Assembly: GCF_023078275.1 (NCBI RefSeq) | Contig: NC_062973.1 | Location: forward strand, 6,416,926 to 6,480,925 | DNA: 64,000 nucleotides | Source: Leguminivora glycinivorella | Taxonomy: Eukaryota > Arthropoda > Insecta > Lepidoptera > Tortricidae | Direction of reading: 5' to 3' | Part shown: positions 42,106 to 52,327 of the stretch, in pieces | Position numbering within the stretch: position 1 is the stretch's first letter | How the letters are laid out: the number at the start of each line of letters is the position of its first letter | Notes under the pieces: generated by a model | Told to the model about the DNA's origin: nothing | The model's input: only the letters and a program-made list of their open reading frames with translations | Databases searched by the model: none | Position numbers and translations under genes: made by a program

Positions 42106-42362
42106 TACACTGAGAGAAATTTGCATTGTGAATTTAACAAGTTCGACTTGTTGCGGTTTATCCGTTTGAATCAGCCAAACGTATGTTTAAAACAATATGA
42201 CTGTGTCAGGTTGTTTTTATAAAATCGACTTGTTGATTCAAATATATTGCCGATTCAAATGACAAGTAGCTTGTTGTTTGAACCAAAGAGCACGTAGGCG
42301 CTATTTTAACCAAAAAACTTGTTGAACGAACATGAAAACTGGTTGTATTTTCTCTCAGTGTA
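42106..42362. mobile_element. MITE with ACACTGAGAGAAA ends (copy 2, short form)
   Basis: TACACTGAGAGAAATTTGCA... to ...TTTTCTCTCAGTGTA. It is the same family and orientation as 5892-6241, but lacks the internal block between TTATCCGTTTGAA and GCCAAAC. The ends match each other better than in copy 1. Confidence 0.88.
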
Positions 42363-42406
42363 GTCTCAGTCTAGTATACTCGTACATACACAATTATACA
42401 ATTATA

Positions 42407-42614
42407 CATAAGGTACAGCGGGTCAAATATCGACTGGGGGGCAATTGTAACTAATCGATTTTTTCCATTATTACACTATGATGTTGAGTTCTACATGTAT
42501 CCACTGAACACTATGTATCCACTCTCTAATTTAATAATGCAAACATTGTAAAACATGGAAAAAATGGACCAGTTCCATTTGCCCATGTCGAGATTTGCCC
42601 CGCTGTACCTTACG
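42407..42614. mobile_element. MITE with AAGGTACAGCGGG ends
   Basis: The left end (AAGGTACAGCGGGTCAAATA, TCGACTGGGGGGCAA) and right end (TTGCCCATGTCGAGATTTGC, CCCGCTGTACCTTACG) form imperfect inverted repeats of about 36 bp around a central AT-rich part. A partial relative of the left end (GTGTACCGGGACAATTTTGA, CTGGGGGGCAATTAT) is at about 52405-52445. Confidence 0.82.
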
Positions 42615-42822
42615 TGTTTAATAGGTAAGTTATAAACGTTTTTACTTTGTGTGATTATACATATGAATACAAATTCAGTTTCACAATGTATGAGGTCGCT
42701 TCAGTGCGATGTATCTCTGCGGACGTTTTTAGGCTAGGGTGGCAGTTTGTTGTAAAAAGTTTTCGAAAAATATGAAAAATAATGACTAAAAATTCGCTGA
42801 GGATTATTTTATACGCCACCTT

Positions 42823-42900
42823 ATTTTTTTTTTTTTTTTATTATAAATGGGCTTACTCTTGACCACAGACTAGCCAAAGGCAAAGACGTGGCCTACGATT
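42823..42900 (-). pseudogene. Jockey-like LINE, 3' UTR end in reverse
   Basis: A poly-T run (A-tail on the minus strand) followed by AAATGGGCTTACTCTTGACC and CCAAAGGCAAAGACGTGGCC, which is the reverse complement of the 3' end at 48130-48190. Only the 3' UTR remains. Confidence 0.75.
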
Positions 42901-42905
42901 TAAAT

Positions 42906-43335
42906 GCCTTTGCGTGTTCTATTCAGGTATTAGTCTGTTTATCTGCGGCTCTAGGTTTCTGCAAATTTTCCACGATTTTTCATATTTATCTGCAGTGTCA
43001 AGTGGCTGCCGCATCTTAAGATGGCTTGAGGAACGTTTTTTTCCTAACTCTGTTGCATAGCAGAGCAGCAAGTTATTTTTAAAAAGGAGGGGATTTGTTC
43101 TACTTCCTGAGAGTTTTACGGACTTTATTTATTGTGATAATCTGGGAACCCTCCTTGGAACTTGTACACTCCTTTTTGCTGTGTACTTAACACAGCAAAA
43201 GGGAGTGTACAAGTTTCTAATGGGGTGGCAACGCGCATGACACTGTTTGAGTTGCAGGCGTCCATAGGTTACGGTGACCGCTTTACATCAGGCGGACCGT
43301 ATACTTGTTTGCCACCGACGTAGTATAAAAAAAAC
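42906..43335 (+). repeat. Retroposon-like repeat with internal hairpin and A-rich end
   Basis: It ends in GGTTACGGTGACCGCTTTAC, ATCAGGCGGACCGTATACTT, GTTTGCCACCGACGTAGTAT and A7, a sequence I recognise as a frequent lepidopteran 3' end. It holds the hairpin 43161-43213. The 5' boundary is uncertain. No ORF. Confidence 0.5.
43161..43213. repeat. Hairpin, 24-bp arms, 5-bp loop
   Basis: CTTGTACACTCCTTTTTGCT... (43161-43184) and 43190-43213 are reverse complements with one mismatch. Confidence 0.9.
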
Positions 43336-43489
43336 TTTAAGAGGCTTCATTCTGTACATATAGGTTTTTGCTGAAGCTGCAAAAGTGCATGGCGAATTTA
43401 TCAATGAATTTATTCATAATTTCTCCATGTAATTTTACAAAAAAATGCATAAAAAAAACATTTAACTAATTTCATAAAAACTTTGAGAT

Positions 43490-44030
43490 ATCACAGAATA
43501 TATAATAGTACAAGTACAAAGGCCCACTGCTTTGATGTTCACGAAATGCCGCCTTTTTAAATGCCTACAAAATTTTTACAAAGAAACCAGCCGCACGTGC
43601 GCAGCGTCGGATGATAGGGTTGCTATGGATTAAAACGAATTAATTACTCAGATAAAATTTTATACTATTATATTTAAGTCTTGGGTACTTTCTAGGTATA
43701 TATACAGTGTTTTGGTTTAAGTTCCAATATCACAAGCCTTATTTAACTTTTCCGTGAGACTTAATCAATAGTAGATCTGTGTAAGAATGACCTATGGTAC
43801 ATATTTTATTCATGATGTCTATTTAACAGCATTGTTAGCCATTCCACACGCGGACATCGCATATGAACCTTAAAAAAAAAACTCGCTACCTAAAATAACA
43901 ATAGAAAGTGCGAACGTGCGAACGTGCGTTCCGTGAGTACGCGCGCCACCCCTGATTAGGCCGCGAACTCGCGGCCGCCCGCATGTACTTGTAGCACGGC
44001 GATAGAATCGCGGAGTGAGCCGCCCCTGGA
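43490..44030 (-). repeat. Dispersed repeat, about 540 bp (copy 2, inverted relative to 2189-2725)
   Basis: Reverse complement of copy 1 over its full length, from AATAGTACAAGTACAAAGGC and CACTGCTTTGATGTTCACGA to GATAGAATCGCGGAGTGAGC and CGCCCCTGG. Differences are scattered single-base changes, small indels and a duplicated GCGAACGT. Confidence 0.8.
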
Positions 44031-46801
44031 GATATCTAAATTATCTGAGTATGTCATGTCCCAATGTTAGCTTTCGTAAAAATATTTCGAAACTTATTAC
44101 TTATCTGAGTAGGTAAATGTTGAGTAGTGGAAATATGGAGTGGAGTGAATACCATAATAGTACCTACCAGCTAGACCGCGAGACAAATCAAAATCGCGAA
44201 CAACTTCGAAAGCAACTTCCATACAAAAATGCAGAAAGTATCCGAGCCAATTTGTTGCATTTTTCACTCCGAGTGGTTTCGCGACTACGCGGACGTTCAG
44301 ACAAAGGAGCGAACTGCCAACTTGAAGAAAATAAGTGTTATTCACGGGGGCATTTCTATGAGTAAAAAGTCTGAATAAGTAGTTGAACCTGCGAAGAGCA
44401 TTTTTCAAAGCTAGCTACATTACCCTTGGACACAAAACTGAAACTCCTGCATCTCTTTCATCCTTGGAAGTTTAACAATAAAGTGAAGGGGACGGCACTA
44501 GTGAAGTTTTGCGTTTCGTTTTACAGTGCTCCTAGGGTTACCAGCTCATAATTAACATGCATTTATGAGTTTGAAAACCAGAAAATACAGACAACAAAAT
44601 GTGCTTTTGTCAAAATAGTCAATTAATAATGTAGTTCAGAGTTCATAGGTCGGTAGTATTTTGAATTCAGTCAACAGCGTCGAATAAATTCTAGGACAAC
44701 TCACTAGACTTTCCCTATATAGGAATACCTATAAAAAAAGAACGATTAGCTGAGCTCCTCTTGTTCGATGGGTGCACTGAGTTTGACTGTTTGTGAAACA
44801 TACTTATTAAAAGAATACCATCTCTAAAGACCCACCATACAAGCAAATTGCCAATCTTTGAATCAATAGCGTTACGAAAGAGAGTTGAATTTTGAGAGCG
44901 CCATCTACGATTACTTTTTACCGTTTGAGAAGCCATAGGAATGAAATTCCCGGCATGCAGGAAAAAATCTGACGCATGGTAACCCTGGGACCGCCCTGCA
45001 ATTTGTGAGAGTTGACGTCGTTGAGCACAATCGCGGAATACTCCCGCCAAATTACGCGAAAATGCTATTTATTTCTGCCGACAGACCGATCCAACTTTGA
45101 GTGAAACGGAACGTATCGAATCTCGGAACGGCTGAAATTTTCTTGGACGGGGATTTATCTTTGTTTTGGAAAATGCAAAGACAGCTTGGTTGGGGGAGTA
45201 TACATTGTTAGGGTTTGGGTAGCTTATGTTAACTTCCTTCTTTAAGTTCAGTCATTGCCTCCTTGGCATTATTAATTTCAATAGAATGCTATAGTTAAGG
45301 CGAGGTAGAGCATGTACGGGGAACGTTGTGAAAATGAGTAAAGTGAAAGAGGTTTGTCAGGAATCAGGATCGTAACAAATGGAAAACCCGTTATCTCTGC
45401 CTATGCCTCTAGGAAACTGGCGTAAGTGTTTTAACAGTGATATGTTGAACTGTAGAAATAATGTGAAACAGATTTTTTTGCATAAATTCTGCATTAATTT
45501 AGTCGTCAAAAATCTACGTAAAAATTAACGATTACAATGCCTTTATAATATAAGTATTATGGGGAAATGACTGGCAGTTCGCTTTAATGCCGTTTTATTA
45601 AATAACCAGCCAATTTCGCGCCGCCATTGCGTCCCGTGACCCGCTGCATCATGCACAATAGATGTTTATAGAACGGTGCTTTAAATCCGGATATTATGAT
45701 ATTTGTAACGGTTTGAAAACATTTTGGTAAATTGGCCTTATCTCAATTTAAATTTGCCTTTAAAGGTACGGGTAATAGTAATAGTAATGCACAGTATGCT
45801 TATAAAACGCTGAACCAATTAAAATTTTGGTGATTTTGTAAAAGAAAAATGGAACCAAATTTAAGTACGTGACAATGATCGAAGAGGACAATTCCCAATA
45901 CGCAAGATAACGGTCGGTCTTTGACGTAATCTCCGATTTATTATAATAAAGTCCGTGCTTCCAAAAATAGTTGTAGACGAACTAATATTGTAAAAATACT
46001 TATCATTATTGATAAAATAGACGAGCATGTCTAAATCAAGGGTCCACAAACAAGGTGAATAATTAATGAGCTGAAACGTCCGAAATCCGACTCAGGCCAC
46101 CATTATTGAATCAATACTGTCCCAAGTCGATTTACAGAAGACCGAAACTGTTAGTTATATTTACATCAACACAGACAGTGAGTGGGCTGAGAGATAATTA
46201 ACTTGGTCTTTATTGGTAGGCAATTATTATCAATTTATCACTGTTCACTGTGTCACACGGCCATACGGCTTGATTTGAACTTTAACTCTTTCAAGCGTCA
46301 ATTAAAGTGTACCTAGTTAATTTTAATGTGGCGACGACGTTGCTCACTTGAAAGGGTTAATAAAACGTCAAATATTAGATCCAGCCATAAAATTTTCGTT
46401 ATGTCCGTTTCCGGTCCTTATACTGTCTCCATGCTATTTTCCTTAATTTCAGCGCTTATAAAAATGTACAAACTAACACATATATACAGATAGACAATAA
46501 CTTTCCTATTTACAGTATTAGTAGCCATTACCACAGTATAATAAAGAGTACTATCGTACAGTATGGCCACTTCCGCTCCCCGCTGAAAGTGCCACCCACC
46601 CCCTCTCGGTTACCTCACAGTTACCGCCTGTCAATAACGCCAACAGTCGACCTGTCATATCTCACTCACACAAGCATTGTACGCGTTTACCTACACGAGC
46701 TTAGAATGTGTGCTAGGAACGCGCCTCTTTCATATATTTGATCGCCAGTGTCCGAGATGTGCCAATACACTCAAACTAATTATGCGTCGTGCCTCGTCAT
46801 C
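44031..46801. other. 2.8 kb of non-coding DNA, no feature seen
   Basis: The frames at 44097-44408, 44715-45050 and 45861-46049 have no domains, no repeat copies and no coding-like context that I can defend. Confidence 0.45.
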
Positions 46802-46927
46802 TAGGGCCCTTTTCTCGAACGATATTAGACTAATATAATATTAGTCCACGAACTGTCAAATCGTATGGGTTGCCAGGACAACACACTAATATTATTAGAC
46901 TAATAACTTTCGAGAAATGGGCCCCTA
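46802..46927. mobile_element. MITE with GGGCCCTTTTCTCGAA ends, 126 bp
   Basis: TAGGGCCCTTTTCTCGAACG and the right end CTTTCGAGAAATGGGCCCCTA are inverted repeats. Inner parts ATATTAGACTAATATAATAT and ACTAATATTATTAGACTAAT extend the stem. The middle is GTATGGGTTGCCAGGACAAC. Typical moth MITE ends by recognition. Confidence 0.85.
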
Positions 46928-47316
46928 GACTCCTTACTCTTATGCCCATTGATCTAACTACCCGGTTAACTAAGTAGTTCAGATTGATGCTTACGAGTAT
47001 GCCATATGACGAAGTATAGTAGGTACATTTGACTTCAAATAACGTCGCGAGGAGCGAGTTATACAAATTGCGTTCCATTCCACGCAAAATGCGATCTCCC
47101 GCAAAAAGGGTTGCGGGACACTTAGTGTTATTGAGTTTTTGGAGGAAGAGGAAATCCCGTTGTAGCGGATAGATTACCGTCTGTTGACAAACGGGGGACT
47201 AGTATTTTACTCATATAGTATACTGTATGTGTATACTGTATGTTTATTCAATTTGTGTGTTGGACATTAAAATAATTATGATTTTTATTTCGAAGCACCT
47301 ACTCTTTTTATTTCCG
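46928..47316. other. No gene seen
   Basis: Non-coding DNA between MITE and LINE tail. A minus-strand 85-codon frame overlaps the MITE and is not called. Confidence 0.4.
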
Positions 47317-47456
47317 CTACCCAAAGGTTGTCTGGTAGAGATCGCTCTTTAGCGATAAGACCGCCTGTTGTCTGCCTCTATTTATAATCATTTGTTTTGT
47401 CTCCACTGTTTCTTTTGCTGAGGTGTGCCAATAAAGAGTATTCTATCTATCTATCT
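47317..47456 (+). repeat. LINE 3' tail with (TATC)n
   Basis: AAGGTTGTCTGGTAGAGATC, GCTCTTTAGCGATAAGACCG, then GTGCCAATAAAGAGTATTC and (TATC)n at 47443-47458. This is a familiar lepidopteran LINE 3' UTR by recognition. A divergent second copy of the GTTTGGAAGAGAGCACTATT phrase follows at about 47548-47590. Confidence 0.6.
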
Positions 47457-47843
47457 ATACTGAACGCAAATTTTGTATGTGATTTAAATCCTTGTGAGTT
47501 ACATTACGAATCATTTGTTTTTGAAGGTATGTTGTTGTCCCAAAGCTCGTTTGGAAGAGAGCACTATTTAGCCATAAGACTGCCAGGGCGCTTCTTCTAT
47601 TCTCGTGTCGATGGTTCAGTTCAGACGGTGCGGGTCCAAAAGGTAGCGACATATAGGTCCACTATGTCCGAGGCTTTTTCAAAATTTTAATTTTGTGGTT
47701 ACTATTATATGTGCTGCATAATATGTGACGTTGAATAGACTTGTACCTAGTCAGTTTTTTTTATTTAAGTTGATAAGGAGTTACCACTACTTTGAGGTTA
47801 TAACATTTGTAATAAGTAAAACATAGTATAAATAAGTATTTAT

Positions 47844-48180
47844 TTGTTGGCCAGTCTGTCGGTGTTTTATAGGTTGCACTTCGGGGAGTGTGCTCAAGAG
47901 CTACACGCGCTTATTTCACCGTCCCCATTCTACCATCGGACTCTTAGACGCACGGCCGGTCTCCATCCTTACTTGGTGGATACGCACGAAGCGCTTTGCT
48001 TCTTCTTTTCTTATGCGCACTGCCAAGGAGTGGAATTCCTTGCCGGCGGCTATATTTCCGAGCTCATATAACCCGGCAACCTTCAAATTAAGAGTGAACA
48101 GGCATCTTCTGGGCGAGCTCACTCCATCGTAGGCCACGTCTTTGCCTTTGGCTAGTCTGTGGCCAAGAGTAAGCCCATTT
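47844..48180 (+). pseudogene. Jockey-like LINE, C-terminal fragment with a frameshift
   Basis: The first frame (about 47875-47970) reads FGECAQELHALISPSPFYHR, TLRRTAGLHPYLVDTH; the second frame then carries RTAKEWNSLPAAIFPSSYN, KLRVNRHLLGELTPS and a stop at 48130-48132. The 3' UTR continues GGCCACGTCTTTGCCTTTGG to an A-rich tail at about 48180. The same 3' end occurs at 6857-6945 and 42823-42900. The frameshift near 47970 and the missing RT core make it dead. Confidence 0.82.
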
Positions 48181-48674
48181 ATAAAAAAAAATAATATGTC
48201 ATAATTCTCATCCTCTGCTTTGTATTAGGTGAACAATGATAAAGATTATGCTCCATAGACCTTAATTCCAATTTTTAGACGTGCAGCGGGTTTGACAGAG
48301 CATCGCCCGCCATTTTGGGGCATCATAGTTATTGTCATTCCTCAAGTTGTGCCTGTTTCTCGTGGTTCCTCTTCCAAATCCTTGTTATTGTTGATGATTG
48401 GTATTTCAGTCTAACACTACGTATATCTGCCAGTAACTTAGTAGTTGTAAAGCGGTGTACCTTCAAACACGGTGTGTTTTAAGTATTTTTCCGCGTGGGA
48501 GTAGCCCAATTTGCGTGTAGTTGCGAAACACCGCGTTTGAACTGTTTGTTGTTTGGGCGGGCCACGTGATGCGTGGTCAATAACCGCAGAAACAAATCGC
48601 GCAAAAACTCCATGACGCATGACATGGAAATTATCGGAAACACACCTATAAAATAGCCGTTTAATGGTGCCTAA
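48181..48674. other. No gene seen
   Basis: Non-coding. GGTGTACCTTCAAACACGGT (48455) and AACACCGCGTTTGAACTGTT (48525) are partly inverted and may be remnants of a MITE. Confidence 0.4.
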
Positions 48675-48780
48675 TGGTGCTCCGACTTTGGCTGTTGTAA
48701 ATGTTTTATTTATTGACATAACGCTTTCCTTTTCACACAGTGTTATAAAACATTTATAACAGCCAATGTGGGAGCACCAT
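48675..48780. repeat. Hairpin / small MITE, 36-bp arms
   Basis: TGGTGCTCCGACTTTGGCTG (48675 on) and CAGCCAATGTGGGAGCACCA (to 48779) are imperfect inverted repeats continuing through GTTGTAAATGTTTTAT / ATAAAACATTTATAAC. The loop is about 33 bp. Confidence 0.78.
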
Positions 48781-49428
48781 AATATGTTATGACACTTATG
48801 ACAGTCATGAAATTTATAATTATATGGCGTAGCTGTTACGTACCTTTGGTGACATGTATTGTATGTTTAGCATATTAATTTAATTTAAAATACAATATTT
48901 TAGTAACTTAAGTGCGAGTAAAAGATAAGTTTTCTTTTGATAATTACTAATTAGGCAAGCTTAGGCAAAAAAGACTTGAAGGAAACTTTCATGAATAGCG
49001 CGAAGTTTCTTGGCTGTACTTAATTTTTAGTCAAGATAAGATTATATATCGATATCTTTTCTTTGTTGCAGGTAAGCTGCCGATTCACATTCAATCTTCA
49101 TGGAATTGGGAGATCCCTGGTAGGCTCGGTAATTAATCATTTTATTCAAGCTTTTCCAATTTGCCTTCTTCTGTTTCTAAATACGTATTGCAGGTTTATG
49201 CATACATTAAAATTTAAAAAAACAAATTTATGCACGAATGTTCTTGTTTAAGTACCTTTACTAAGATAAATGGTGTTGCGATGTTTTCGGACAAGCGCGA
49301 GTAGAATGAACTTACTCTGAGCATTGAACTACGCGCGGGCGTGAAGTGATTCAAGCGTGGGCAACGCACTCTAAAAAAACTTGAATGTTAAAGATTTTTA
49401 CATTATGGGTTTTGAATAGCATATGACT
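48781..49428. other. No gene seen
   Basis: AT-rich non-coding DNA. Confidence 0.45.
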
Positions 49429-49436
49429 GTCTAGCA

Positions 49437-49919
49437 TAGGGTTGTAAATAGAAAAAAAAACCAAATGTTTTTTTTCAGAATTGTGAAAAAAAAAACATGA
49501 AAAAAAACCGAGCACCTTGATTTTTTTTCTAAATATGGTTTTTTTTTCAGATGAACAAATAATACGACAATAACGGTTTTTCGTGAGTTGTAACGTGTTT
49601 CAATAACAATAACGTAAATTTTAATTCAATTAACATTCAGTATACAAACGTTTATTGGGGAATCCCCGATGCTGCGTGTAGCGTGGAGAGGCGGTGGTGT
49701 TGCCAACAGTAAAAAGTGATAACTACCAACTACAGATTTCGTAAATGTTACTTTTATAAGACCAGAAATTAAAGTTATTAGATTAAATTCGTTTAATATT
49801 TAACATTAAGTCTAAAAAACCGTATAAAAGTATTAACTAGAAAAAAAACTGTTTTTTTTCACGGTTTTTTTTCATGTTTTTTTTCAAGCCAGAAAAAAAT
49901 CCGTTTTTTTGCAACCCTA
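49437..49919. mobile_element. Non-autonomous hAT element, 483 bp, perfect 8-bp target duplication
   Basis: GTCTAGCA occurs exactly at 49429-49436 and 49920-49927. The ends TAGGGTTGTAAA and TTTGCAACCCTA are inverted with one mismatch. Subterminal zones are unusual: long A runs broken by CATG and CC on the left (GAAAAAAAAAACATGAAAAA) and their complements on the right. No transposase frame. Confidence 0.93.
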
Positions 49920-49927
49920 GTCTAGCA

Positions 49928-50707
49928 TCCTACCTCTAGAGAAAGTTTAGACAACGAGTTTGATAGGTATCATGTTTTTCTTCGTTATTCAGCCTTTACC
50001 TATCCAACCTTTATTAAAAAAGGTTTTGTTCATTAATAAACCAAAAATACATACAACTTATTAACTTTCATACAGATTATTTTAACTTTGAGTAACCACG
50101 CGTTATATTCATGTGCGTACGTAATATAGATCTTATTTCGTTTGAAAGTGTAAAAATAACCAGAATACTAGTAAACAATATTCATAAACTTGTACCAAAT
50201 ACCAATGGCCAGTAAAAATTTCTGTTGAGGTATAGGTAAACCGATATCTCTAGTTGCAAGACATTGTATTGTCCTAACACGATTCTGCTTGCGGTCAGTT
50301 CGTGAGATCAGTTGGCATTATCATTTAGGTAGGTAACTAGGTAAATCTGTGATTCGGCGAAATGTGAATTTTATTTCGCACGATTTGCTCATTTCCCCGG
50401 AGCTACCAAACGATTGCGGCAAGACTATTAGGTATAATAGAACAAATATACCCCGGTTGAAACTACGATATTACCATTCAATGTTAAAAATGTACAAAAT
50501 TACACAAAAAATGTCTTAAAATACACGAAAGAGTAACATATTTATTTTGATTATTACGAATCTGACATATGTAATAACCTGTTATGCTGGTTAAGGTAAA
50601 AAGTTCAACTAAGTTTATTATATTTCTATTAGCAAATTTATGTAGGTATGGCATCTCTGACAAGAAAAACGCGAGCGATAATCGGGATTGTTTCTTGTAA
50701 CCAGCCT
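49928..50707. other. No gene seen
   Basis: AT-rich non-coding DNA with no recognised feature. Confidence 0.45.
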
Positions 50708-50875
50708 GCGTAGCCGAATGGCAATCGCCGACGCCAGACGCCGACAGAAATGCAGTCTAGCTCTGTCGCGCCAATACGCAAGAGCGATAGAGATAGAAAA
50801 CTACGAAATAGATATTATCACGAGCATCTCTCTATCGCCTTCCGTATTGACGCGATAGCTGCATATCGTTCGCCA
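50708..50875. mobile_element. MITE of the GTAGCCGAATGGCA family (copy 3)
   Basis: It starts GCGTAGCCGAATGGCAATCG and shares CCGACGCCAGACGCC, AGCTCTGTCGCGCCAATACG and GCGATAGAGATAGA with the copies at 1754-1889 and 40220-40362. The right terminal repeat is degraded. Confidence 0.72.
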
Positions 50876-51350
50876 CGGAGAGTTAACGACTGTACTCTTG
50901 GCTAGAGGGCCTGTTGACGTGATCCGCAGCATCACGCTGATTTGCATGTTCCAAACGTGATTTCATGGCATTGTTTCTTTGCCCGCGGTTTCTCCGAATC
51001 ACGGCCAACGCATTCTGCGTTACTTCCGAAACGCCTTATCTGCCATAGTATTGTACTTACAGTACGACTTTTTCAAAACCTTATGCTACGCCCTTTGGTG
51101 ACGAAATGTTGTAAGTGATACCTGTTTTCTTTTGACATGCGACCTTTGGAAATTGGTCAGATGTCGGTACCAAACCTTTGTTTCGCCGTGTTCGTTTTGA
51201 TGGTTAATTTGGTCCGCTTTTAGAATCAGAATTGGTCTGGTTAAAATCACTGACAATTATAACGGGTACACGACGTTAGAGTACAGGGTACATTGAATAT
51301 TTTATATTTTTTTTTGATTCGTTATTTTTGATTTTTTATGCTTGTTTATT
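50876..51350. other. No gene seen
   Basis: Non-coding DNA. No recognised repeat. Confidence 0.45.
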
Positions 51351-51593
51351 TTTAACCCCCGACGCAAAAGGAAGGGGTGTTATAAGTTTGACGTGTCTGT
51401 CTGTCTGTCTATCTGTTTGTCTGTCTGTCTGTGTGTGTATCTCTCTGTGGCATTGTAGCTCCCGAACGGATGAACTGATTTAGATTTAGTTTTTTTTTAA
51501 TGTTTGAAAGCTAATAGTCGGGAGTGTTCTTAGCCATGTTTTATGAAAATCGGTCCACTATGTCGGGTTTTTTCAAAATTTTAACTTTTTGGT
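51351..51593 (+). repeat. Lepidopteran dispersed repeat U (copy 4)
   Basis: TTTAACCCCCGACGCAAAAG, (TGTC)n, CCGAACGGATGAACTGATTT, AGTCGGGAGTGTTCTTAGCC and a shortened end without the CGCGGTCGGGGG stretch. Confidence 0.85.
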
Positions 51594-52155
51594 TATCTAC
51601 TTACACGTCTTCACTTTAACCGTAATAGGGAGTTAATGTATTTTCAATTCAGTAAATCTTGAATAATTTAGGTAACAATTAAAAGCAAACGTACTTTTAT
51701 CGGCATATTGTTGAAATTCGCAAAATCGCAAGAAAAAAAAATCTTGAAGTATGAAAAGTGCGTTCAAGACACTGACTTCATTCAGCATAATATAGTTAAT
51801 ATACCTATTCAAATATTTTCACGTATCCGCTTTACATAACATAAACTTGACATATTTATTAAGTTATGATTCATTTTTACTTTTAAAAAAATCCTGGCAC
51901 TTTTTAAATTTCCCAACTTCGCAGACCCGCTGGAATTCCGTTAAAAATTCACGTACCGATTGAGTATTTTATCATGTTTTAACAAAATTGGCGGGTATTT
52001 TTCATTCGCGAACGTTTGAGTGGTCTCTCGGCGTGCCGTGCTGCATGAACCTTACTAATTAAGAGGACTTGGGACGGCCGTTTCTCCATACAACAGTACC
52101 TAGGCCTCGTTTTTCTCTTTGGGCATGGATCTTAAGGACAATAAAGAATATGTAA
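51594..52155. other. No gene seen
   Basis: AT-rich. The segment GGACGGCCGTTTCTCCATAC (about 52075) weakly recalls the segment near 28510, insufficient for a family call. Confidence 0.4.
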
Positions 52156-52327
52156 TACTAGCTTTTGCCCGCGGCTTCGCACGCGTTAGAAAGAGACAGA
52201 AAGTAGCCTATGTCACTCTCCATCCCTTCAACTAATCTTCACTTAGAAAATCACGTCAATTCGTCGCTCCGTTTGGCCGTGAAAGACGGACAAACAAACA
52301 GACACACACACATTTATAATATTAGTA
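52156..52327 (+). repeat. Widespread arthropod-type dispersed repeat (TTTGCCCGCGGCTTCG...)
   Basis: CTAGCTTTTGCCCGCGGCTT, AGAAAGAGACAGAAAGTAGC, TATGTCACTCTCCATCCC, CGCTCCGTTTGGCCGTGAAA, then ACACACACATTTATAATATT and AGTATGGAT. The same sequence, split by a hAT MITE, is at 9029-9495. Mechanism not assigned. Confidence 0.72.
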
